Assembly (NCBI GenBank): GCA_038277395.1 | Contig: CM076193.1 | Span: 151,411,347-151,475,346 of the forward strand | DNA: 64,000 bases | Direction: 5' to 3' | Origin: Dryocosmus kuriphilus | Taxonomy: Eukaryota > Arthropoda > Insecta > Hymenoptera > Cynipidae | In this document: in pieces, positions 47,601 to 58,975 of the stretch | Numbering within the stretch: position 1 is the stretch's first letter | Layout: every line of letters begins with the position of its first letter | Translations under genes and position numbers: made by a program | Notes under the pieces: model-generated | What the model was told of the DNA's origin: nothing | Databases searched by the model: none | Seen by the model: the letters and a program-made list of their open reading frames with translations, nothing else

Positions 47601-48614
47601 AAAAAATTTTCTTATCACTTCTGACCAAATTTTAAAAAAAGGATACGATATTAATTAATAATAGCTTGTTTTCTTAAGAAAAAGATCCTCTGCAAGTGAA
47701 CCTATTTTTTTTAAATAAATTTTTTAATGGCTCAAATCATTAAAATATAATTTTGCAAACGAAAACTTTATAAAGAAATGACAATATTTGATAATATTTT
47801 ATTTTTTATTAAAAATTAATTAAATCAAGCTGTAAAGAATATTTTACGGAGAAAATAAGGTATCATTCATTAAGATCGTTATATTTTCAAAATTTTGGTA
47901 AGAGTCAATAAGAAAAGAAGTTCGGTCAAAAACAAAATTTTTTAAAAGAAACAATTTTTTATATTTCAAATGGTTTTGTTTAAAAATAATGATTTTTCCT
48001 TTAAAAAAGACCTTCAAATTATAATTAGATATTTTTCCCGAGATCTGTTTTTTGTGCCTATTAAGGTGGTCCAAAAAATCAAAGTTCAATTTGTAGAACA
48101 CGATCAATATTAAGCTCCCGGACCTTTGAAATTAACATGGAATTTTGAAATGTGAAGAGTTCATTTAAAAAGAATTACCTGTAATTGACTTTTTGTAAAT
48201 TAACGTTTATTCACTTCTTAATGAATTTTCAGGGAGTAATTTCCACCCAATGGCTTTTAAATTTGTTAAGATCAACATTGCGCAAAATGTAAAAGAAAAG
48301 CAAAGAAAATTACACGTCCATAATTAGTTCTGCACTTTTTTATTTTATTTCAAGCACAAAAGTTTCATTTTGTTATAAAAACTGTGTTTACGACCTACTT
48401 ATCCTTACTGGACATCATTTTCTAAGATCATCTTGTAAGTTTAAAGCTTCAAATCTTCAGGAAATTGGTTATAGTGTTACAGTGGAGGGGGAGTGGCCCA
48501 GCCGGTGGCCTGTCCGCACTCGGTAGCTCATTCACTCTAGAATATTTTATAATTTATTTTAAATCGAAAAGACTTAGAATCCGCGTATTTCTCTTTTCTG
48601 AGTCTAGTGATTAT
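44641..48614 (+). repeat. ~1.83-kb segmental tandem duplication, two units plus a partial third
   Basis: GAAAATTACACGTCCAT occurs at 44648, 46484 and 48305 (spacings 1836 and 1821). The same order follows each time: TAAGATCATCTTGTAAGTTT, GTTACAGTGGAGGGG, then AGAATCCGCGTATTTCTC. Units differ by indels: about 120 bp near 45330-45440 is missing from unit 2, and a MITE-like piece near 47480-47600 is present only in unit 2. The third copy stops near 48614. Confidence 0.85.
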
Positions 48615-49245
48615 GAAAACGAGAGTTTGAGTGGTGGGCTCGGGTACGCCAATAATTTAGCGTTGGTTGGTCGCCTTCTCGTTTTCAGGCCGACTTCGGG
48701 GCCTAATTTAAAATATAAGAGACGAACGGGCCCCGTGGGCAGCACGGCCATAATACCCACGAAGCTAAGCGCCGATCGGTGGACAATGGCCGGCCGGATG
48801 TCGGCTCTGTGTTCCAAAACCCACGCTGAGATGCCTACGACACTCGTTTAACAACCGAGTCGTCCACCATTCTCGTAATACTTCTGCCCCTCTTTTTTCT
48901 CATTTTTTTCTCATTTTTTTCCCTTCCAAGATCCTCGTCGTCTTTTTACTCATTTAGGGTACCCTACGGTGCCTCACTGTGGATTACCATATAGGTGCAG
49001 GTGCAAGACGAAGATCCTCATTCCCTCTCCCCTCAGTTATCGAGTCGCTTCATTGATAAATCTCATTCCCTGCGGATTTTGTGGATACAGAGGAGGGGAA
49101 TTAGGATGAGGATGAGCAAATTAAAATTGCAAACTAGACTTTCAGACTCTTATTTCAGGGCTACCTGATTGATCTCCTCAGCTGAGGGCCTCTCCAGATC
49201 ATTATATGAGTTGTGTTTGCGAATAGGGTCTATCCAGTATCCATA
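48615..49245. other. GC-rich low-copy segment, function unknown
   Basis: Abrupt change from AT-rich duplication to GC-rich sequence (about 48620-48880), then a pyrimidine-rich stretch. An open frame of 128 codons (48465-48851) starts inside the duplicated repeat and runs into it, so its first third is repeat-derived. I recognise no domain. Confidence 0.3.
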
Positions 49246-49375
49246 AATCACGTAAGACATTTTTTGGTAATTGTTTACTCCTCCCCTCACCCATGTAACA
49301 AGAGGTAACAAAAGGGTTTGGACCCCCCCCCCCCCCCCTGCCTATGTTACATTAAATTTGAATTATATAATTTTC
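49246..49375. repeat. transposon-like remnant with C-tract
   Basis: CATAAATCACGTAAGACATT, a pyrimidine stretch, GTAACAAGAGGTAACAAAAG, a run of about 17 C (49326-49342), then CTATGTTAC. It appears to be a fragment of a dispersed element, but I cannot name the family. Confidence 0.3.
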
Positions 49376-49639
49376 TTGAATCTTTTATCAAGTCACTTAA
49401 CTTTGTATTTTTAAGAACAATTTAGAAGATTGAAACACTTTACTAAGGTTTTTAGATATCATGACCTCCTGTTTCATCTGTTTAGTAAATAGTGCAAAGC
49501 CCGATAAAGTTAAAAATTGTTCAGTAATTTTAGGGGGTAATAGTAGTTTTTAAAAATTGTGACATTACTTTGTTCTTGTGAATATTTTTCGATAGAATGA
49601 TCGAACAAAAAATTAAAGTACTAATCTAATTATACCAAG

Positions 49640-50075
49640 ATTTAAGTTTTTATAACGCTTATTGCAACAAATGAAAATCTCCTCTTGTAGATTAAGTAGT
49701 ATTAAAGTACTATCCACTTAAGCCTCATAACAGCCATAAAGTCAGTAGATATTGAGAAAAAGATGATTTTGAAGAGTCAAGCTTTTTTTAGGGTAGTTCA
49801 ACTATGTCACAAATTGGGTCAGACTTGTCTTAAAGTAGATCACCTTCTCTTGAGGTAGTTCAGACTTGTCTTAAAGAAGTTCAGCTTATCTTAAGGTGGT
49901 TCAGACTTGTCTCAAGTCTATTTTGAATGTTTTAAAACTTTAATTGATAAAAACATTCACAGTAGTCTTGAGACAAGTCTGAAGTCTGAACCACCTGAAG
50001 ACAGGCCTGAACTACCTTAAGACAAGTCTGAACTACTTTAAGACAAGTCTGAATCTTCAAATCTAATGTTTTTAA
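49640..50075. mobile_element. foldback with AGACAAGTCT minisatellite arms (unit 1)
   Basis: The left arm has repeats of CAGACTTGTCTTAAAGTAG; the right arm has the inverse (CTACTTTAAGACAAGTCTG). The centre is TTTTGAATGTTTTAAAAC and its inverse. The upstream flank (49665-49790) recurs at 50897-51000 and 51410-51600, so it is part of the element or of a duplication. Confidence 0.75.
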
Positions 50076-50149
50076 CGTTCAAATATTCTAGACTAGATAT
50101 TACTGAATGTTGACATCATGTGGACTTATTTTTTGAAACAATTTTTTTC

Positions 50150-50830
50150 AGTGTACGAAACATATTACGCCTAGGTTTTGGTACCAGCGCTGGTACCTTC
50201 ATCAGGTATTAAATACATTTCATGCTTTATAATAAGAAAAATATATACTTGCGAACTTATTGACTGATCTAAGAAATAAAGCTGCTTACAGTTAGAACCT
50301 GTTAGTTTAAATGAATAAATCGTGTTAGAAACAACTTTTTAAAGTCAAATTATGAGTTATGAATTTTGAAATATCAATTTTGGGTTGAGTAAAATTCTTT
50401 TTTTTTATATACTGAATTCGTGGGTTATGTTCTGGTATCACCTTAAAGTAGGCTTCTATATATTTGTACAAAGCGTGTTTGGTAAATTTTGTAGATTCTT
50501 CTGTGAATTGATTAAGCTTTCACCTTCTTTTTTTTATATAAATCATTTCTACGATAAACTCTCTTTTAGTCAACTCAAAACTGATATTTCAACATTCAAG
50601 GCACATAATTTGGTGTAAAAATTTTTTTCTTATTACGATTTATTCATTCATATTTCAAACTAACAAATTCTATCTTTGTAAATAATTCTTCTTCTTATAT
50701 TATTATAGCATAAAATGTATTTAATCCCTGATGAGGATACCAGTGTTGACCTAACGCAGGCGTCATTTGTTCCTTACACCGAAATAAATGTTTTGAAAGA
50801 AATAATCCAAATAGTGCAGTCATTCATCAA
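50150..50830. mobile_element. inverted pair of PLE-like termini
   Basis: The minus-strand end at about 50150-50230 and plus-strand end at about 50705-50775 share ATGTATTTAAT(A/C)CCTGATGA. The left one reads, on the minus strand, CTGATGAAGGTACCAGC, then GCTGGTACCAAAACC: an intact CUGAUGA box plus a 9-bp palindromic stem. The right one has CTGATGA at 50728-50734. The intervening ~480 bp (50231-50700) has a 77-codon Phe-rich open frame without a recognised domain. Confidence 0.5.
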
Positions 50831-50859
50831 TATCTGAACCTTCAAGATTGTTATAAGGG

Positions 50860-51405
50860 CCTTAAGTTAGTCCAGACTGGTCCTGTGGTGGTTCGCAGGA
50901 TGATAACAGCGAGAAATAAAAATTGCCTCTTTCAAATGAAATACTATCCAGTTAATCTTCATGAAAGCCATAAAATGTCAATGTGTCGTTTAGCAGAAGG
51001 CTGAAGTATAAGGACCATTCTTAATGTGATTCAGACTTCTTTTTTACTGATTAATGGATTATTTTAAAGAATCAGACTTGTTTTAAGATGATTCAGACTT
51101 GTCTGATCTATATTGATTGTTCTAAAACTTAGATTGTCAAAAACCTTTAAAAATAACCTTGAGACAAGTCTGAACTACTTTAAAACGGGCCTGGCCAAAC
51201 TTGTGACACGTCTGATCTATCTTAAGGCCTTAAGTTAATCCAAACTTGTTTTAAGGTAGTTCAGACTTGTCTTAAAGTAGTTCTCCTTGTTCTAAGGTGG
51301 TCGAGACTTTTCTCAAGTTAATTTTGAGTGTTGTAAAACTTTATTCGTTACAAACATTCAAAATAGCCTTGAAACAAGTCTGAAACACGTGAAGGCACGT
51401 TCGTA
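50860..51405. mobile_element. foldbacks with AGACAAGTCT minisatellite arms (units 2 and 3)
   Basis: Two successive hairpins with centres near 51135 and 51345. Each has CAGACTTGTCTTAA-type repeats to the left and the inverse to the right, around a TTTTAAAACTTTA-type centre. Confidence 0.7.
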
Positions 51406-52440
51406 GGATGGTGACTGCATCAAATGAAAATTGCATCTTGCAGATGAAATACTATCCACTTTAGCTTCATAACAGCCATAAGGTCAGGAGATTTAGAAAA
51501 GCCTTTCCTTATCTTTCACGGAATATTAACCCTCTTAATTAAAATAATGAAAGGAATTTCTTGGTAGGGAATGTATGTCAATATATCGTTCAGCAGAAGG
51601 CAGATTACGCAGCAATTTCCGCCGATCCCGCAGCATTCCTTCCCAGTTCCTCTCACGAGTCGGCGACTAGTTGGATTTGGCATCAGCGGAAATGGAACGC
51701 CAACGCTTGGGTCGTAAAATGTGTGGATAAATGCGCATAGATCCCGCGATCGCTCGATCAAAGTCTGACAATCGTTTCCATTACAGCACAATCCCTCGTC
51801 GCCACGATGTGTTCATCCCGTCTCGTTCATCCATTCGATCCAAGAAAATAAGAAAATATACGCATGGTGTCGACTCGACTGTTGAGCATTACGTCTTACA
51901 AGGAATTCCTGGTACCAGCGTGTCTATCATCTTAATTCCAAGGCGCTGACGTTAGATATGAAAAATCTCGCTCTCGCATCATTCCAACTCGAATTCTTGA
52001 ATACAAATTCTCGTGTCTGATATTGTTGTCTCATATGAACGCGGATCGAGAGAAAAAGAAGAGGAAAGGGGAGCCTCTCAAAAGGATAGGGTCACCATAT
52101 AAATGGTTATTAATGGATGCCCCATCGTCCACCGGAGACGGCTGATCGATGGGCCCATCAACTCCATACAACTGTTCTTTGACTTCATACTGGAGCTGGA
52201 GGTGGACTCGAATTTCAAATTTAAAATTAGGATCCACTTGTGGATTCAGGATTCCCCAGGACACGCACTTTCTTGCCGCGTTTCTTTCAGATTCAGAGAT
52301 ATCTGTCACGTTTTTCTTGACAAATTATTTGTATTCTTCATTCGATTTTGGAAGATGAAGAAGTTAATTTATCGGCTTTCAGTTCATTGCCATTATTAGT
52401 ATTATTATTATATATATAATAATTTTCAAATTTCAATTAC
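51406..52440. other. low-copy segment, no gene recognised
   Basis: The first ~180 bp repeats the flank of the foldbacks. The remainder (51560-52400) has balanced composition with several overlapping open frames of 62-98 codons on both strands. None has a domain, paired splice sites or a strand bias. An AT-rich tract (TATTATTATTATATATATAAT) ends it. Confidence 0.35.
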
Positions 52441-52449
52441 AACATAGTA

Positions 52450-52590
52450 ATTCAATAAAAAATGGAAATTTTATAGTACTTTTGTCCCAATTAGGACATT
52501 TTAAAAGTCTTATTCATACCCAGTACTATAGTGGGACTTTAGCATCCCAGTGAGATAATGGAACTTTGTTTACTTGGGATAATTTTACAG
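52450..52590. repeat. solitary end related to the satellite C element
   Basis: TAGTACTTTTGTCCCAATTA, then CATACCCAGTACTATAGTGG and GACTTTAGCATCCCAGTGAG. These follow the same order of words as the right terminus at 35089-35146 and the satellite monomer. Confidence 0.5.
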
Positions 52591-53560
52591 ATCAGAAACA
52601 TGAAAAGGGATTTAAAAAGAGAGCAAACAGTAATTATGAAAGAACTGCACCAGGTCTGACAATGAGAGATTTAGCCTTCTGGCTCTATTTTATCCCAATC
52701 CTACATTTATTCTGCAAATAAAAATACGAGACTCCTTTAAAATTTATTAGTTCCTTTGACTAGGTGTAAAGCGTGAGTTAAGTTTATTCCGTTTCGTTTT
52801 CTCTCTGACACTTCGATAACTCGACAGGATCCCTCTTCTGTCTAAGAAAAAAAGATGATATCAGGATATCCTGCGGAATCTCACGACACCATCTTCAGGG
52901 TCTGGCCACCAACTGACTCTGGGGGGTCTGCTCGTCATCCAAGCAGACGTTCCTCCGTGACATATAACAAGAAACCCTCACATCCCACGCTTCAAGGAAT
53001 TGAACGAACTTCGCACCTTTAATAAGTCGAGGAGACTCGAAGGTCACAAAAGGTCGTCTTTTTCTTCTGACCACTGAAAACAAGATTCTACTTTTTTTAA
53101 ATTTTTTATTTCTTCCCCTACCTAGTTTATTTTTATTCTGAAATTCCTCTCCAAGAAAATTGATTTTTCTGAGATTTCAGGGATCACAGCGGTACAGTCG
53201 TTCAATTTTTGGTAAAAAAAGGACGATTTTCTCTAAAAAAAATGGGAAGGGATAAAAGGGTGCTCAATTTATTATTACAAACATTTTATATCCTATGGAA
53301 AGGTGGTCACTGGTTAGGGAAAACCTCGAATTCATTGAAAAGTGAGGGAATTTGAAAAAAAGTTACAAAAGTCTGGGAATTTCTATAAGAAAAATTTTAA
53401 ATCACTCTCAAGAATAATAGAAATGCTTTCGGTCCTTTCTCGAAGGTATATTAATCAGAGATTGTCTTACTATAATAAATTTCGCAATAAAACACAACTT
53501 TATTTAAATTTATTTGTTTTATTTTCTACACAAAAAATGTTGACAAAGGACAGCGCATAA
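52591..53560. other. low-copy segment, no gene recognised
   Basis: Mixed composition with a short palindromic word (GATATCAGGATATC) near 52857. Open frames of 62 and 72 codons show no domain. Confidence 0.35.
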
Positions 53561-53569
53561 ATTGAACTG

Positions 53570-56460
53570 AAAAAAGGTCTCGGTGGATTTTTATGATTCT
53601 TTGATATTTTGTAGTTTATAACACCCCTAATAAAAAATGCCAATGGAAAACCCCCGTCAAATGAACAGTTTTTCGCCTGGGCAGCGCCAAAGGTACCCCT
53701 TGAGAGACATTTGCAATACTAAGTGAATGTTGGCACCACGCTTACCGTGGAAACTCAGCACTTTGAAAGTTACATATTTTTGTATTTTATAACCCCCTGA
53801 ACAAATAATGTCAATAGTAAAACTCCGTCAGATGAACAGTTTTTCGTTTGCGCAGCGGCCAAGGTACAGCCTCCGCGATTCTTTGACGAAACTTCTAGTG
53901 TATTGGTGCCACGTTTATCGTGAACACTCAGCACTTTGAAAGTCAGATATTTTGTGCTTTATAACCCTCCGAACAAAAAATGACAATGGTAAAACCCCGT
54001 CAAATAAACAGTTCATCTGCGCAGCGCCAAAGGTAACCCTTGAAAGTCATTTGAGATACTAAATGAATGTTGGCACCACGCTTATTGTCGAGAGTCAGCA
54101 CATTGCAGGTCTGAGATTTTGTAGCTTATGGTCCTCGGAACAAATAATATCAATGGTAAAACCCCGTCATATAATAACCCCGTAACAGTTTTTTCATCTG
54201 CGTAAGGGACTAAGGTACAGCCTCCGCGATGCTTTCAAGAAACTTATATTGTATTGGAGTTATGCTTATCCTGAACACTCAGCGCCTTGAAAGTTTGGCA
54301 TTTTGCATTTTATGATCCCCCGAACAAGAAATGTCAATGGTAAAACCCCGTCAAATGAAGAGTTAATCTGCGCAGCGCCAAAGGTACCCCTTGAGAGACA
54401 TTTGCGATACTAAATGAATGTTGGCACCACGCTTACTGTCGAAAGTCAGCACTTTACGGGTCTGAGATTTTGTAGCTTTTGGTCATCTGAACAAATAATA
54501 TCCATGGTAAAACCCCGTCAGATAATAACCCCGTCAACAGTTTTTCATCTGCATAAGCGATCAAGGTACAGCCTTCGCAATGTTTTCGGGAAACTTATGT
54601 TGTATTGGAGTCACGCTTATCGTAAACACTCAGCGCCTTAAAAGTTTGGCATTTTTAATTTCATGACCCCCCGAACAAGAAATTTCAATGGCAAAACCCC
54701 GTCAAATGAACAGTTAATCTGCGCAGCGCCAAAGGTGCCCCTCGAGAGACATTTGCGATACTAAATGAATGTTGGCACCACGCTTATTGTCGAGAGTCAG
54801 CACTTTGCAGGTCTGAGATTTTGTAGCTTATGGTCCTCTGAACAAATAATGTCAGTGGTAAAACCCCGTCATATAATAACCCCGTCATATAATAACCCCG
54901 TCAACAGTTTTTCATCTACGTAAGGGATTAAGGTACAGCCTCCGCGATGCTTTCAAGAAAATTATATTGTATTGGAGTCACGCTTATCGTGAACACTCAG
55001 CGCCTTAAAAGTTTGGCATTTTTAATTTCATGACCCCCCGAACAAGAAATGTCAATGGCAAAACCCCGTCAAATGAACAGCTCATCTGCGCAGCGCCAAA
55101 GGTAACCCTTGAGAGTCATTTGAGATACTAAATGAATGTTGGCACCACGCTTATTGTCGCGAGTCAGCACTTTGCAGGTCTGAGATTTTGTAGCTTATGG
55201 TCCTCTGAACAAATAATGTCAGTGGTAAAACCCCGTCATATAATAACCCCGTCAACAGTTTTTCATCTACGTAAGGGATTAAGGTACAGCCTCCGCGATG
55301 CTTTCAAGAAAATTATATTGTATTGGAGTCACGCTTATCGTGAACACTCAGCGCCTTAAAAGTTTGGCATTTTTAATTTCATGACCCCCCGAACAAGAAA
55401 TGTCAATGGCAAAACCCCGTCAAATGAACAGTTCATCTGCGCAGCGCCAAAGGTAACCCTTGAGAGTCATTTGAGATACTAAATGAATGTTGGCACCACG
55501 CTTATTGTCGCGAGTCAGCACTTTGCAGGTCTGAGATTTTGTAGCTTATGGTCCTCTGAAGAAATAATGTCAGTGGTAAAACTCCGTCAGATAATAACCC
55601 CGTCAACAGTTTTTCATCTGCGCAGCGACCAAGATACAGCCTCCGCGATGTTTTCAGGAAACTTATATTGTATTGGAGCCACGCTTACCGTGAACACTCA
55701 GAACATTGAAAGATTGGGATTTTTCATTTTATGACCCTCCGAACAAAAAATGTCAATGGCAAAACCCCGTCAAATGAACAGTTCATCTGCGCAGCGCCAA
55801 AGGTATCCCTTGAGAGTCATTTGAGATACTAAATGAATGTTGGCACCACGCTTATTGTCGAGAGTCAGCACTTTGCAGGTCTGAGATTTTGTAGCTTATG
55901 GTCCTCTGAAGAAATAATGTCAGTGGTAAAACTCCGTCAGATAATAACCCCGTCAACAGTTTTTCATCTGCGTAAGCGACGAAGGTACAGCCTTCTCGAT
56001 GCTTTCACGAAACTTATAGTGTATTGGCGCCACTTTATCGTAAACACTCAGCACCTTGAAAGTCTGACCTTTTTTTATTTTTTGAACACCCAAACAAAAA
56101 GTGTCAATCACAAAACATTCATTTAGTATCGCAAATGTCTCCCAAGGCATACGTTTGTCGCTGCATAAATGAAAAACTGTTCATTTGACCGGATTTTGCC
56201 ATTGACATTCTTTGCTCTGGGGGTCATGAAATACAAAATGTCAGACTTTCAAAGTGCTGAGTGTTTACGATAAGCATGGCGCCAACAGTCATTAAGTATC
56301 GCGAATGTCTCTGAAAGAGTACCTTTTTCGCTGCGCGGACGAAAAACTGTTTATTTTTCGGGGTTTTATCATTGGCGTTCTTTGCGGGGGGTTATAAACT
56401 ATAAAAGATCAAAAAATTATAAAAATCCGCATTCAACTTTTCTCAATACATTTTGTGCGG
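53570..56460 (+). repeat. satellite E, 351-bp dimeric units with inverted edges
   Basis: TGAATGTTGGCACCACGCTTA-type landmarks lie at 53724, 54064, 54415, 54766, 55133, 55484 and 55834 (spacings 340, 351, 351, 367, 351, 350). Each unit is two related ~175-bp halves: one has GTACAGCCTCCGCGATGCTT, the other AGTCATTTGAGATACTAAA. Both halves share GCGCAGCG, CACGCTTA, AACACTCAGC/GAGTCAGCAC and AAAACCCCGTC. The 367-bp interval is a unit with an extra 16-bp copy of CATATAATAACCCCGT. From about 56105 the same halves continue in inverse orientation, and the outer edges (ATTTTTATGATTCTTTGAT at left, ATCAAAAAATTATAAAAAT at right) are inverted copies. The 75-97-codon frames inside are repeat-derived. Confidence 0.92.
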
Positions 56461-56769
56461 CGTTCTTCGAATTTATCAGGGGAAAGTTAGAGAAAAGTCA
56501 GGGAATTTTTCAAATGAAATTTTGTTGTCATCCTGTATATAGGTATTTCGTGAATATTTTAGGAAACTGACCTCTAACAGTGGTACCATTTCTTTAACAA
56601 GTTTTCTAGTCATTGTTGTGTTAAATCTTTTTTTTTTTGCTGGATTAGGGAAAATATGTTGGAATATTTCAGCATTTTCTACGAACAAAAATACATCAGA
56701 AACAGATTCGAGGATCAAGGATTGCAAAATTAATGAACAAGAGAATTGAAAAATGCTCATGTTTGAATT
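56461..56769. other. spacer, nothing recognised
   Basis: AT-rich; a 94-codon minus-strand frame without a domain spans it. Confidence 0.3.
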
Positions 56770-57365
56770 TTTTCAGGGATGACTGAAAAATCCCGATAAA
56801 TAAAATTCTCGACAACAAGATATTACCAAAATAAAATCTCCGACATTATAAAGTAGCCGAAAATCGAAATAACGAACTTGAAAATTTCCGAGAGTAAATT
56901 GCCGAATTATAGAATATTAAACAGTGTAAGATTCTCGACACTAGAAAATTCCCGATTTTAAATAATTAAAGAAAAATTTTTCAATCAATTTTATTTACTC
57001 CTTAATAAATGTTATTTATTTATTAAAAATACTATAATGATATATTTTGTTCGATAAGTAATGTTTTGAAAGTGTTCAATGTAATTATTTTTAAATGTAT
57101 TGTTTTAATTTAAAATAACAACTTTAAAAAATACATTGAACATTTGCAGATCATTTTTTATCCAACAAAATATTTCATTATTGTATTTTTAATAAATAAA
57201 TAATGTGTTTGCCCTAAATAAATAAAATATATTGTAAAACAATTGTTTTAATTGTTTAAATTCGGGAATTTTATAGTGTTGAAAAGTTTACAATTCTGGT
57301 TTTCTATTTCGGTATTTTCTTGCCTGGAATTTTTTTTTTAATTTTTCAGTTGTCCCTTTTAAAAA
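56770..57365. mobile_element. ~595-bp foldback element
   Basis: The inner arms (about 57005-57085 and 57125-57215) are inverted copies sharing TTTATTTATTAAAAATAC, ATATTTTGTT and GTTCAATGTA. The outer ends AGGGATGACTGAAAAAT and inverted AGGGACAACTGAAAAAT delimit it. CCGAAAAT/CGACATTATAAA-type short repeats fill 56800-56960. No coding capacity. Confidence 0.7.
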
Positions 57366-58325
57366 ATTTTTTTTTTATAATTAGTATCTTCTATTCGGTT
57401 TTTGGATTTCAAATTCTTTGAAATTAATATAATTTCATAATGCATTTAAAATTATGGCAATTTTTTATTACAGTTTTTGCTAGTGAGCAGCATAAAAAAA
57501 TTAGAAATTAAAGAAAAGAATTTGTTCAATTTAGATTTTTTTTTTAAATATGCGGAAAACATGTTTTTGGATTGAATTAAATGGATACTTTTTTGGAAAA
57601 AGTAAAATATGTCGAACTTGAAATTTCTTCATCTGGAACCAAATGAACATACTATTATTATTTTTCTTACATGGGAGAAATTTTTTTCATGATGTTGAAA
57701 ACATTCCAATATCGCGAAAAGAAAACCGAAATCCCAAAATTCCAAAGTCACGAAAGATAATTTTTCCATGAAAGCAAAATAATAACATATTTGTTTATTT
57801 AATTTAAACTGCGTGTAACAAAATCCCAAAAAACAGGGGCGGACGGGTGATTCCTGAGATTTTCTTTGAAAAAATAGAGAGAAGAGTATAGGAATATTTT
57901 TCTTTGAAATTCGGTGTCGACTTCTATTTGAAGTTTTATACCCGACAAGCAGAGAGGAACTGATAATTTTCAAGGGTGACTGTACCCTCGTGAATGAGTC
58001 TCATTGACGGTGTCGATCCCCTTCGAAACTCCGTGGTGCTCGCTGTGATAAATCCACGAGTCTCCTTTGCTTCTCAACTCGTATCTGGTTGAGTTTGCAC
58101 AGCTGCCCCTAGTTTTGCCTCTCTTTTTATCTTTATTCGTTTTTTGCATTCAGCAGAGACGCTTTGACGGATACGAGGTTCGACGTGAGACTCGAAATTC
58201 TAGAAAAATACATCTCAAACTACATGGCAGTTGCAGAAAAAATATCTTTGTCAAAAGAATTTTCCAAGTTTTTTCAAGTTTTAATACAAGTTCTTCCAGT
58301 GTGAATACGGAGAGGTAGTTAGGGT
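57366..58325. other. low-copy segment, no gene recognised
   Basis: AT-rich to 57960, then more balanced. A 114-codon minus-strand frame (57629-57973) and an 83-codon plus-strand frame (58067-58318) have no recognisable domain or conserved splice context. Confidence 0.35.
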
Positions 58326-58329
58326 CTAT

Positions 58330-58620
58330 CCATAAATCTCACAAGTTGGGTCAGACTTGTCTTAAAGTATTTCGGACTTGTCTTAGAGTAGTTCAGACTT
58401 GTCTCAAAGCTGTTTTAAATGTTTTTGACGATTAAAGTTTTAAAACATTTAAAATAGACTTGAGACAAGTCTGAACCATCTTGAGACAAAACCACAGTGA
58501 ACCACCTTAAGACAAATCTTAACTACTTCAACACAAGTCTGACCCAACTTGTAACACGTCTGAACCATCTGAAGACAAGTCTGGACTAACTTAAGTTTAT
58601 TTTAATTTAGTTTATTTTAT
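58330..58620. mobile_element. foldback with AGACAAGTCT minisatellite arms (unit 4)
   Basis: Centre near 58435 (AAATGTTTTTGACGATTAAA and its inverse), with CAGACTTGTCTTAAAGTA left and AGACAAGTCTGAACCATC right. The right part, with its flank to about 58713, is duplicated at 60228-60540. Confidence 0.75.
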
Positions 58621-58975
58621 TTAAGGTTTACACTTTTTGAGCATTTTGATTACGTAGTTTTACATACTAAACTTAATTTTTAAGGAAAAACACAAGTATT
58701 TTCTGAACATTAGGAAATAAATTCAATAATACTTTAGTTGGAAATATGAATGTCTTAAGATATAATATTAATTGAATTAAATGATCTACAATTATAGCTG
58801 ATAACGTGGTGTGATATTCATAATCAGTCTCATTTTTAGGTATGCGCAAAAAATATCCAATCTGGTCGAAGATCTCTGAGTGATATTTTGAATGAAATTT
58901 GTTGTAGAATAAATTAAAGCTACGTTTAGACAAATCTTACCTAACTTGTGGCATGTTTGAATTACCTTAAAAAAA
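58621..58975. other. duplicated flank and low-copy DNA
   Basis: 58621-58713 matches about 60435-60537. The rest is AT-rich with an 86-codon minus-strand frame lacking a recognised domain. Confidence 0.4.

Noticed and set aside
48465..48851. 128-codon open frame as a gene
   Set aside because: It begins inside the 1.83-kb repeat and has no recognisable domain; the opposite strand is also open over much of it, as in GC-richer noncoding DNA.
51516..52399. Overlapping frames of 69-98 codons
   Set aside because: No family resemblance, no strand preference, and the region adjoins repeat flanks.
54414..56126. Repeated similar 75-97-codon frames as a tandem gene family
   Set aside because: They recur with the 351-bp satellite unit, start at the same repeat word and have no domain; the similarity is due to the DNA repeat.
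57629..57973. 114-codon minus-strand frame
   Set aside because: Serine/phenylalanine-rich, with no domain, no splice context and no similarity I recognise.
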